Positions 1 through 5,694 of a DNA stretch of 5,694 bases are shown in pieces. The translations under genes were made by a program, and so were the position numbers. A model generated the notes under the pieces. That model made no database searches. It was not told the DNA's origin and saw only the letters and a list, made by a program, of their open reading frames with translations. The DNA comes from an uncultured Oscillospiraceae bacterium (GTDB lineage Bacteria > Bacillota > Clostridia > Oscillospirales > Ruminococcaceae). The stretch lies in the NCBI GenBank assembly GCA_934408835.1, contig CAKRVU010000094.1, positions 1-5,694 on the forward strand. Direction: 5' to 3'. The stretch's first letter is position 1; each line of letters opens with the position of its first letter.

Positions 1-1649
1 GTATCGGTGTAACTAAGCGTGAGCGTTGTTCCGTTATCCAACATCGGAAGTCGTTGATTTAAAGAGATAGAAGCAACGTAAACTACGTTTGGATCATCGT
101 CGAGAGTAAAGTAATAATTGGTATTCCCGTCCACCACGGCGGAAGCAATGGAAGTAACCTGTCCGGAAATTTCTGTAGACGGTTTTTGTTGCGTCTGTCC
201 GTTGTCCGATAGCTGCTGTACATACGATTCCTGCGCCGCCTGTACCGAATCGCCAACGCCAACGATTTGATATTGCTCAACCGAAACAAACGCATATTGT
301 TTAATCAATCCGGCGTCATCCTTGAGGCTCATAAAATAAGTAGGCTGATTCGCCACATTAATCAAAATGGGGAAACTGGCGTCATAACTCTTTTCCTGCA
401 CTTTTCCTTCTGCAGAACGCATAGCCGATTCTTCATCCGCTCCGTTAATCTGATAATATTTGGTTTCCTTGGTTCTCATATTGACCAGAATAAATCCGAT
501 ATTTGATTGGTCTCCTGTCACCGACGTCAAACCGGTATACATCCAAAGATCATCATCAATCGCAAGAGAGTTGTAACCCTCCGTGGTTGTAAAGACATCC
601 CGCTGTCCAAAGATGGAATTGAGCCATCCATTGGCATACTTGCCCCAGTTATTTGCCTGAACATTAAGCAAATCTGCGGGATAGGCATTATCCACCCACT
701 GCGGAACATCGTCCACAGCATAGCGCGTCATCTCTCCGTTTGTTGCATCTACAATCACAACATCAACAATGTCTTTTCCTCCAACCAGACCAATTTCATA
801 ATCATAGATTGGGACAATCCAATATGGGTTGCCGCTGTCATCAATTTCAAATACCGGGTCGTCAAACATGGCAGTCGGATAAGCAAATCGTAAATGACGC
901 AGCAAATTCCGATTAAAATGATCATAGATACTGTACTTCATCGGTTGATCCAATTCAACCAATTCGGTTTCTTGCGTTGCCATATTAATCCGAATATAAT
1001 AAGGAATTCCGTTTGCCTGATTGGTAAACCACTTGATGATGTCTGAGTAAACCAGAGGCGATACCCGCGTCGGCGTATTCTGATAATTGATTTGGGTATA
1101 CATATTGGAAATTTCAAACTGGGAAACCAACGAGACAACCTCTCCTAGCTTCCGGTTTCCGAGCTTGACTGCGGTCTCTTTGTCTACCACAGGAATTTGG
1201 GAGAATGGAATCTCAGCCACATCGTCCTGAAAATTCCCTTCCTCAACCGTCAGCTGATCATGATATTGCTGGGCATTAAAGATTTCCGTAGACGATACCC
1301 ACACGCCAACTAGAACTACGATAACAATCGCAGCGGCTCCAATTCCGATTTTAAGCCAGAATTTGACTCGTCTGGTCGCCTTTCCAATTGGAATGACCTT
1401 ATCGCCCATTTTGATTTTAATTTCTTCTTCATCTTGCTCCTTTTTTTTCATTGGCGGAGCGCCAAGTTTATGGCAAAAAAACCACCGAAGCAGGAAGAAA
1501 GCAACCACAATGACAGCCCAAAAGCTCCAAAAATCCATTGATTTGATATTCATCGGCGGTATGGCGAAATAATAGTACAAGCCGGCAAAAATAACGGTAG
1601 TAATGATCGGGAGGAGAATCCTCCGTACCCATGTGCTGTTTGATTTCAT
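1..1649 (-). CDS. Membrane-anchored protein of unknown function with large predicted extracellular region (3' end cut by window edge)
   Basis: 549 codons are visible and the frame is still open at the left edge, so the C-terminus is missing. I do not recognise the family. Three hydrophobic helices are clear, at about residues 11-29, 40-58 and 101-118. Arg9-Arg10, the Lys68-70 cluster and Arg93/Arg94/Lys96/Lys100 put the N-terminus and the acidic/basic loop 59-100 in the cytoplasm and everything after residue 119 outside. The outer part has three similar strand motifs (residues 217-231, 296-310, 385-399) of the form hydrophobic-x-hydrophobic-[ND]-x-x-T-x-E, resembling PepSY-type domains. Residues 494-546 look like a small all-beta, OB-like domain. 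The only cysteine is Cys59, next to helix 2. The ATG start is preceded by AAGGAG at 5 bases and overlaps the glycosyltransferase stop. A role with that enzyme at the cell envelope is inferred from coupling only. The reading frame is certain; the function is unknown. Confidence 0.9.
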   Translation of the reverse strand, partial: MKSNSTWVRRILLPIITTVIFAGLYYYFAIPPMNIKSMDFWSFWAVIVVAFFLLRWFFCHKLGAPPMKKKEQDEEEIKIKMGDKVIPIGKATRRVKFWLKIGIGAAAIVIVVLVGVWVSSTEIFNAQQYHDQLTVEEGNFQDDVAEIPFSQIPVVDKETAVKLGNRKLGEVVSLVSQFEISNMYTQINYQNTPTRVSPLVYSDIIKWFTNQANGIPYYIRINMATQETELVELDQPMKYSIYDHFNRNLLRHLRFAYPTAMFDDPVFEIDDSGNPYWIVPIYDYEIGLVGGKDIVDVVIVDATNGEMTRYAVDDVPQWVDNAYPADLLNVQANNWGKYANGWLNSIFGQRDVFTTTEGYNSLAIDDDLWMYTGLTSVTGDQSNIGFILVNMRTKETKYYQINGADEESAMRSAEGKVQEKSYDASFPILINVANQPTYFMSLKDDAGLIKQYAFVSVEQYQIVGVGDSVQAAQESYVQQLSDNGQTQQKPSTEISGQVTSIASAVVDGNTNYYFTLDDDPNVVYVASISLNQRLPMLDNGTTLTLSYTD

Positions 1650-2725
1650 AATTTCTCCTTTTTTCCTTTTTTCGTTTTTTGTTTTTCTGCGGAAGTCTCT
1701 TTGTCCTTTACAACATCGGAATAAAACTGCCGCCACATAGAAAGCACATGTTGACTGTTATAGAAAAGATGCCCTTTCCAGGAGCGTGCGGCAGCCTGTT
1801 TGAAATACTCAGAGTCGTCCCGCAGCCGAGTCAAAATGTTGACAAACGCGTCTGTATCATGCCCTTGCAGATAAAAGTCAAACAAAATAGGTTGATAAAG
1901 AGGCAGATCGCGTACTAAGATGGGAAGATTACAATTCATGGCCTCTAAAATGGTCATGGGAAACAGTTCTTCATAAGAAGGAAGAAACATCACATCCCCC
2001 AAATTATAGATTTCATTCATCTTCTCCCGGTCAACAATTCCCAAGAAGAGGACGTTATCCGGTGGCGATGCAATCTCTTTTTTGAGCTGATCATAGCCAT
2101 CGCTAATTCGCCCAAACGAAAAACCGCCTGCCCATACAAACTGGATTTGGGGCAACTCTTTTGCCACACGCAAAAAATCAAATACTCCCTTTCGCGTTTG
2201 CAGCTGCCCGACAGAAACCACAGTAAACCGGTCAGGCTGCAAGTGATACTTCCGGCGAAGCTCCCGCTTTAGTTTGGGAGATACCGGATAAAAATCAGTG
2301 TCACTCACAAAATTGGGAATATAACGAATTTTATTCGGGTCAACACCATAATTTTCCAAACGCCCAATAAATTCGGGATTGACAGTAACCAAAAAATCCA
2401 TCTGTCGGTAAAAGCAAAGCAGATACCAGTAAAACACTTGCTTGAAGATTTTTGGAAGTCGCACGCTGGTTTCCAGCGTCTCGGGAAGAAAATGAACGCT
2501 GCCCACCAGCTGATGATTCCCTTTCAGGAATGGAATGGAAAGAAAATAACCCAGATTCACCGTATGGAAGTGAACAACATCCGATTTGCCATGCTGATTT
2601 ACACATACGCGGAACTCCTCTTGCAGACCGCGGCTCACCAGGCGAATCGCTTCTTCTGTTGCCGAACTCACACCCTGTCCTTTGACCGTATCGGCTCTGG
2701 AACGCATTTGAATAACATACTTCAA
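1646..2725 (-). CDS. GT4-family (GT-B fold) glycosyltransferase, possibly glycolipid-forming
   Basis: A 359-residue enzyme expected to move a sugar from a nucleotide-sugar donor to an acceptor at the inner face of the membrane. Residues 3-24 hold the first strand and a glycine loop (GQGV, 16-19). Residues 49-55 (DVVHFHT) and 137-140 (PNFV) fit GT4 N-terminal domains. The C-terminal Rossmann domain begins near 167 (VVSVGQLQTRKG, 169-180, with the donor-phosphate Arg/Lys pair 178/179). It carries the E-x7-E donor motif as Glu253 and Glu261. The N-terminal half is compact, only about 160 residues, which recalls the LafB/CpoA group that adds a second sugar to glucosyl-diacylglycerol; this substrate is an inference and other lipid or wall acceptors are possible. 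The tail from about 340 is rich in Lys and ends KKGKKEKL, which could aid membrane contact. The start is TTG, chosen because GGGAGG lies 8 bases upstream and the first strand begins there; the next in-frame ATG is codon 7. No transmembrane helix or signal peptide. Confidence 0.9.
   Translation of the reverse strand: MKYVIQMRSRADTVKGQGVSSATEEAIRLVSRGLQEEFRVCVNQHGKSDVVHFHTVNLGYFLSIPFLKGNHQLVGSVHFLPETLETSVRLPKIFKQVFYWYLLCFYRQMDFLVTVNPEFIGRLENYGVDPNKIRYIPNFVSDTDFYPVSPKLKRELRRKYHLQPDRFTVVSVGQLQTRKGVFDFLRVAKELPQIQFVWAGGFSFGRISDGYDQLKKEIASPPDNVLFLGIVDREKMNEIYNLGDVMFLPSYEELFPMTILEAMNCNLPILVRDLPLYQPILFDFYLQGHDTDAFVNILTRLRDDSEYFKQAAARSWKGHLFYNSQHVLSMWRQFYSDVVKDKETSAEKQKTKKGKKEKL
1655..1660 (-). promoter_or_regulatory. 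Ribosome binding site of the membrane protein, inside the glycosyltransferase gene
   Basis: AAGGAG lies 5 bases before the ATG at 1649-1647, within the lysine-rich last codons of the glycosyltransferase. A second purine block (AAGGAA) lies just upstream. The ATG overlaps the TGA stop as ATGA (1649-1646), the usual arrangement for translational coupling. Confidence 0.85.
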
Positions 2726-2733
2726 CGGCTCTC

Positions 2734-2739
2734 CCTCCC
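2734..2739 (-). promoter_or_regulatory. Ribosome binding site that fixes the TTG start of the glycosyltransferase
   Basis: GGGAGG within the longer purine run GGGAGGGAGAG, 8 bases before TTG (2725-2723). The first in-frame ATG is codon 7 (2707-2705); starting there would remove most of the first beta strand and would place the site 26 bases away, too far to serve it. Confidence 0.75.
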
Positions 2740-2803
2740 AAAAACATCCTGCCGCATGATCAAACTCTTCTGCGATTAATGATACTCATAAATGACTCTT
2801 TTG

Positions 2804-3610
2804 TCAACCACAATCTTTTTCCATTTTCGAAATTCGATACAAAGCAAGCGCGTTTTGACAAGTTTGACAAATCAATTCCTCTGTTGCGATCTGATGAATC
2901 TCCGCCAAACGAGCCGCCGTCCAAGGGAGCATCGTAGAGTCGCAACGTTTTCCACGCATAGGAACAGGTGCCATATACGGGCAATCCGTTTCGATTAAAA
3001 GGCGTTCTAGTGGAACACTCTCTGCGGCAAGCACCGCCTTTTTGGCGTTGGAAAAGGTAATCACTCCGGTAAACCCGATATAGTATCCCATTTTCAGCAA
3101 TTCCTGCGCTGTCTGTACGCTGCCGCTGAAACAGTGAACGACTCCTTTCACTTTAGGGAAACTCCGTAGGATTGCCAAAGTATCCTCCACCGCGTCCCGG
3201 CTGTGAATAATGACCGGATATCCCGTTCGCTCAGCAAGCTCCATCTGCCGTTCAAATGCGTTCCACTGTTGCTTTTTGGAATATCCGTCATAATGATAAT
3301 CCAGCCCAATTTCTCCAACCGCCTTCACTTTGGGATAATCCAGCCAGCGTTCTAAATCTCCAAGCGCCGATTTGGAAAGGGTTTGAGCAAACTCCGGGTG
3401 AATGCCGACTGAGCTATACACAAATGGAAACTGCTCGGTAAGCGAGATTCCCGCTTGCGCGCTCATAAAGTCCGACGCGACATTCATGACATAAGAAATC
3501 CCTTTTTGCGGAAGCGCGTTCAACACTTCTGTTCGATCGGCGTCAAAGGCTGCGTCATCATAATGCGCGTGGGAATCAAATATTCCTGCTATTTCTGTCC
3601 ATTCTTCCAT
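2804..3610 (-). CDS. tatD: TatD-family metal-dependent DNase
   Basis: A 268-residue TIM-barrel amidohydrolase-type nuclease, the usual length for the family. TatD proteins are cytoplasmic, metal-dependent, and reported as 3'-5' exonucleases or DNases linked to DNA repair and degradation. All expected metal ligands are present: the HxH pair His14/His16 in DSHAH, Glu100 in VGEIGLDYHYD, His136 in IIHSRDA, His159 in VHCFSG, and Asp209 in ETDCPY. The RGKR signature after the last ligand is at 219-222, though the Asn that often follows is replaced by Cys223-Asp224. An in-frame ATG lies further upstream at 3679, but it would overlap metG and add 23 unrelated residues. The ATG at 3610 is preferred because GGGAGG lies 8 bases before it and the protein then starts close to strand 1. 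It follows metG by 28 bases, a pairing common in Bacillota. Several paralogues share the name tatD (ycfH and yabD types), so the symbol denotes the family only. Confidence 0.95.
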   Translation of the reverse strand: MEEWTEIAGIFDSHAHYDDAAFDADRTEVLNALPQKGISYVMNVASDFMSAQAGISLTEQFPFVYSSVGIHPEFAQTLSKSALGDLERWLDYPKVKAVGEIGLDYHYDGYSKKQQWNAFERQMELAERTGYPVIIHSRDAVEDTLAILRSFPKVKGVVHCFSGSVQTAQELLKMGYYIGFTGVITFSNAKKAVLAAESVPLERLLIETDCPYMAPVPMRGKRCDSTMLPWTAARLAEIHQIATEELICQTCQNALALYRISKMEKDCG

Positions 3611-3618
3611 CCTGAAAA

Positions 3619-3624
3619 CCTCCC
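3619..3624 (-). promoter_or_regulatory. Ribosome binding site fixing the tatD start
   Basis: GGGAGG with an 8-base spacer to the ATG at 3610-3608. It lies in the short gap after the metG stop and rules against the longer in-frame start at 3679, which lies inside metG. Confidence 0.8.
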
Positions 3625-3625
3625 A

Positions 3626-3657
3626 ATGAACCGACGAATTAACGAATCGACGAACCG
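3626..3657. repeat. Tandem repeat of four 8-base units across the metG stop codon
   Basis: On the plus strand the units are ATGAACCG (3626-3633), ACGAATTA (3634-3641), ACGAATCG (3642-3649) and ACGAACCG (3650-3657). The consensus is ACGAAYCG, with one to three differences per unit. The third and fourth units encode the last residues of MetRS, the second contains its stop codon (TAA, 3641-3639), and the first ends just before the tatD ribosome binding site. Confidence 0.7.
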
Positions 3658-5564
3658 TTTGGCATTTCATCGTCAACAAATAATACCCGCACCCTTCCGG
3701 AAGCGCTGTCGTCCGCAGCCAAAATCATTCCTTCGCTAACCTGTCCGCAAAGCTTGACCGGTTTGAGATTGCTCACAAGCAGTACCTTTTTCCCGACCAA
3801 TTCTTCAGGCGTATACCATGGCGCAATCCCTGACGCAACTTGTCGTTTCCTTTCTCCATCGTCCACTTGTAATAACAGAAGCTTTTTCGATTTTGGTATT
3901 TTCTCGCAGGAAATCACCTCTGCCACCCGAAGGGAAACCCGTTCAAAAACGTCGATTTCAATCGTCTCCTTTTCGGAGCGCTCCGGCTGACGCTGATCTT
4001 TTAGTTGCTGCTTTTCAATTTGTTCCATCTTTTTTACTTCGTCAATCCGTGCGAACAGCACTTCCGGTTTCCCGATTCGCTTTCCCGGCTCCATTCCGTC
4101 ATAATGATTTAAAGAAGCCAGCGTATCCTCCGGTGAGCCAAGCTGCGCCAAAATCTTTTGCGCCGCGTCCGGCATGATAGGCAAAAGTAACACCGCAATA
4201 TGCCGAATCCCCTCGACCAGATGATACAAGACGGTGCCAAGCTGTTCCCGTTGCGCCTCATCCTTCGCCATGACCCACGGCGTTGTTTCATCAATGTATT
4301 TGTTACAGCGACGCGCAAACTGAAGAACAGCATCAATTGCCTCCGCCGTTTTATAATGCTCCATCGCTTCAAAGTACCTGGAGAAAGCTTTCTCAGAGAC
4401 CTCCCTCAATTGCTCCTCCAGCGGCGTCATAACAGCCGGCTCCGGTATCGCGCCGTCAAAGTATTTCACTATCATATCACCGGTGCGTTTTACCAAGTTT
4501 CCGATGGTATTGGCCAGCTCCGCGTTAAAGATGGAAATCATGGATTCATAGGTAATACTACCATCCTGCGCATACGGAGTCTCGTGCAACAGATAAAAAC
4601 GAACCGCGTCCACCGAAAAAAACTCGCACAAAGTATCTGCATAAATCACATTCCCGGTCGATTTACTCATCTTATCATTGCCGGACAACAACCACGGATG
4701 CCCCAAAATCTGTTTTGGAAGCGGCAGACCGAGCGCCATTAACAAGATCGGCCAGTAGATCGTATGAAACCGCAAAATATCCTTTCCGATCACGTGGAGA
4801 TCAGCCGGCCACTCACGCCGGAACAGCTCGCTCTCCCCTTCGGTGTTATATCCAAGTGCCGTAATATAATTGACCAAAGCGTCCAACCAGACATAAACGA
4901 CATGCTTCGGATCGAAGTCAACGGGAATCCCCCAAGAAAACGAGGTGCGGGAAACACACAAATCCTGCAGCCCCGGCTTCAAAAAGTTGTTTACCATTTC
5001 ATGCTCTCTCGATTTGGGCAAAATGAAATCAGGATGCGTTTGAATATACTCTAGCAGTCGTTCTTGATACTTGCTCACCCGAAAAAAATAAGCCTCCTCA
5101 CTGGTAGGCGTCACCTCTCGACCACAGTCGGGGCATTTCCCGTCCACCAGCTGCGTTGCGGTAAAAAAGGCCTCGCAGGGAACACAGTACATCCCCTGAT
5201 ACTCCCCTTTATAAATATCCCCCTGCTCATATAACTTGCGGAATATGTTCTGCACTACGCACTGATGAAACGAATCCGTCGTCCGAATAAACGTATCGTA
5301 AGAAGCGCCCATCAAATCCCAGATTCGCTGAATCTCACCCGACACGCCATCGACATATTCTTGCGGCGAGACGCCAGCCTCCCCTGCCAGCTGTTGTACC
5401 TTTTGCCCATGCTCATCGGCTCCGGTAACAAAATGAACCTCGTACCCCTGCAAACGTTTCCACCGCGCGATCGCGTCCGCAAGTACAATCTCATACGTGT
5501 TGCCAATATGCGGCTTCCCAGAAGCATAAGCGATTGCCGTCGTAAGATAAAATTTTTCCTTCAT
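3639..5564 (-). CDS. metG: Methionyl-tRNA synthetase with C-terminal tRNA-binding domain
   Basis: A cytoplasmic class I aminoacyl-tRNA synthetase of 641 residues that charges tRNA-Met with methionine using ATP, needed for initiation and elongation. The HIGH-type motif is HIGN at 19-22 and KMSKS is at 298-302. The zinc knuckle has Cys127, Cys130, Cys144 and Cys147 (CxxC...CxxC). The alpha-helical anticodon-binding domain follows, with Trp-containing KYIDETTPWVMAK typical of the family. A charged Lys/Gln/Glu linker leads to a Trbp111/EMAP-like tRNA-binding OB domain at about 535-641 (FERVSLRVAEV, SNLKPVKLCGQVSEGMILAA, PNG near the end), which dimerises the enzyme in relatives. The frame extends upstream to an ATG at 5672, but the promoter -10 lies inside that stretch. 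The ATG at 5564 has GGGAGG 7 bases before it and begins with the normal KEKFYLTTAIAY strand. It is the first gene of the apparent operon. Confidence 0.98.
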   Translation of the reverse strand: MKEKFYLTTAIAYASGKPHIGNTYEIVLADAIARWKRLQGYEVHFVTGADEHGQKVQQLAGEAGVSPQEYVDGVSGEIQRIWDLMGASYDTFIRTTDSFHQCVVQNIFRKLYEQGDIYKGEYQGMYCVPCEAFFTATQLVDGKCPDCGREVTPTSEEAYFFRVSKYQERLLEYIQTHPDFILPKSREHEMVNNFLKPGLQDLCVSRTSFSWGIPVDFDPKHVVYVWLDALVNYITALGYNTEGESELFRREWPADLHVIGKDILRFHTIYWPILLMALGLPLPKQILGHPWLLSGNDKMSKSTGNVIYADTLCEFFSVDAVRFYLLHETPYAQDGSITYESMISIFNAELANTIGNLVKRTGDMIVKYFDGAIPEPAVMTPLEEQLREVSEKAFSRYFEAMEHYKTAEAIDAVLQFARRCNKYIDETTPWVMAKDEAQREQLGTVLYHLVEGIRHIAVLLLPIMPDAAQKILAQLGSPEDTLASLNHYDGMEPGKRIGKPEVLFARIDEVKKMEQIEKQQLKDQRQPERSEKETIEIDVFERVSLRVAEVISCEKIPKSKKLLLLQVDDGERKRQVASGIAPWYTPEELVGKKVLLVSNLKPVKLCGQVSEGMILAADDSASGRVRVLFVDDEMPNGSSIR

Positions 5565-5571
5565 ATACGTT

Positions 5572-5577
5572 CCTCCC
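5572..5577 (-). promoter_or_regulatory. Ribosome binding site of metG
   Basis: GGGAGG(A) with a 7-base spacer to the ATG at 5564-5562. It selects this start over the in-frame ATG at 5672, which lies upstream of the predicted promoter. Confidence 0.85.
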
Positions 5578-5600
5578 TTTCTTGTTCTCTCTGGTTTTTT

Positions 5601-5629
5601 ATTATAACATGTTACAGACCCAAAAACAA
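5601..5629 (-). promoter_or_regulatory. Probable sigma-A promoter of the metG operon, extended -10
   Basis: Read on the minus strand, TATAAT (5606-5601) is a perfect -10 and is preceded by TGT (5609-5607), giving the extended form TGnTATAAT. With a 17-base spacer the -35 is TTGTTT (5629-5624), matching the first three consensus bases only, as is common for extended -10 promoters. Transcription would start near 5594, leaving a leader of about 30 bases. No experimental start is available. Confidence 0.75.
5605..5614. repeat. Perfect 10-base palindrome overlapping the metG promoter
   Basis: TAACATGTTA reads the same on both strands and overlaps the upstream two bases of the -10, the TGT extension and the spacer. 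It could be a small operator half-site arrangement, or simply a by-product of the extended -10 sequence. It does not extend further: the flanking bases (A at 5604, C at 5615) do not pair. Confidence 0.4.
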
Positions 5630-5694
5630 ACACTGTTGGATATGGGATTTTTCTTTCTTCTGACTTTTCCAAAGGCTATGATACTCTTTATAAG
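5630..5694. other. Sequence upstream of the metG promoter, no gene recognised
   Basis: This A/T-rich stretch runs to the window edge. I see no coding frame with a start and ribosome binding site, no terminator hairpin, and no T-box-like elements. It is too short to tell whether another gene ends just outside. Confidence 0.5.

Noticed and set aside
1441..1448. Run of eight A on the minus strand in the membrane protein gene as a programmed frameshift site
   Set aside because: The run encodes Lys68-70 in a continuous open frame. There is no convincing downstream pseudoknot or stem, and the AGGAG follows rather than precedes the run. A shifted product would end after about 40 codons.
2438..2779. 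Plus-strand open frame opposite the glycosyltransferase gene, and other plus-strand frames such as 267-893, 3455-3739, 4200-4742 and 5265-5663
   Set aside because: Each lies opposite a convincing minus-strand gene, has no recognisable domain, and has low-complexity or basic composition typical of antisense shadows.
2777..2787. ATGATACTC shared between the gap near 2780 and the right edge near 5679
   Set aside because: A 9-base match with differing flanks is expected by chance in A/T-rich intergenic DNA.
2726..2803. Terminator between tatD and the glycosyltransferase
   Set aside because: The best self-complementary stretch is four base pairs (TCAT-AA-ATGA) with no following U-run, so read-through is more likely.
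3611..3679. Longer tatD starting at the upstream in-frame ATG (3679-3677)
   Set aside because: It would overlap metG, add residues not seen in TatD proteins, and ignore the good ribosome site before the ATG at 3610.
5565..5672. Longer metG starting at the in-frame ATG at 5672
   Set aside because: The added 36 residues precede the normal MetRS N-terminus and their codons contain the extended -10 promoter; the ATG at 5564 has a strong ribosome site.
5651..5694. Divergent plus-strand promoter at the right edge (TATGAT at 5677-5682)
   Set aside because: No -35-like hexamer is found at 16-18 bases upstream and the region beyond is outside the window.

Overview
The window is one block of four genes, all read on the minus strand, so transcription runs from the right edge toward position 1. 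The order is methionyl-tRNA synthetase (metG, 3639-5564), a TatD-family metal-dependent DNase (2804-3610), a GT4-type glycosyltransferase (1646-2725), and a large membrane-anchored protein of unknown function (from 1649, running off the left edge). No RNA gene, insertion sequence or CRISPR array was found. The plus strand carries only out-of-frame shadows of these genes.

The organism is most likely a member of the Bacillota, probably Clostridia-like. The reasons are the metG-tatD gene order, a MetRS with a four-cysteine zinc knuckle and a C-terminal Trbp111-type tRNA-binding domain, strong GGGAGG Shine-Dalgarno sites 7-8 bases before each of the first three starts, a TTG start, and base composition that looks somewhat below 50% GC by eye. 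This is inferred from context and does not fix a genus.

Layout from right to left: a sigma-A-like promoter with an extended -10 (TGTTATAAT) sits just before metG and leaves a leader of only about 30 bases. metG and tatD are 28 bases apart, and a four-unit 8-base tandem repeat lies across the metG stop codon. A 78-base gap without a visible terminator precedes the glycosyltransferase, which starts at TTG. The membrane protein's ATG overlaps the glycosyltransferase's TGA stop (ATGA), so these two are probably translationally coupled.

The first two genes are housekeeping. The last two look like a cell-envelope pair: a cytoplasmic-face sugar transferase with a lysine-rich tail, and a three-helix membrane protein whose large C-terminal part is predicted to lie outside the cell. 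That outside part has repeated PepSY-like strand motifs and ends in a possible OB-like beta domain. I do not recognise the membrane protein, and this pair is the part of the window most likely to be undescribed.
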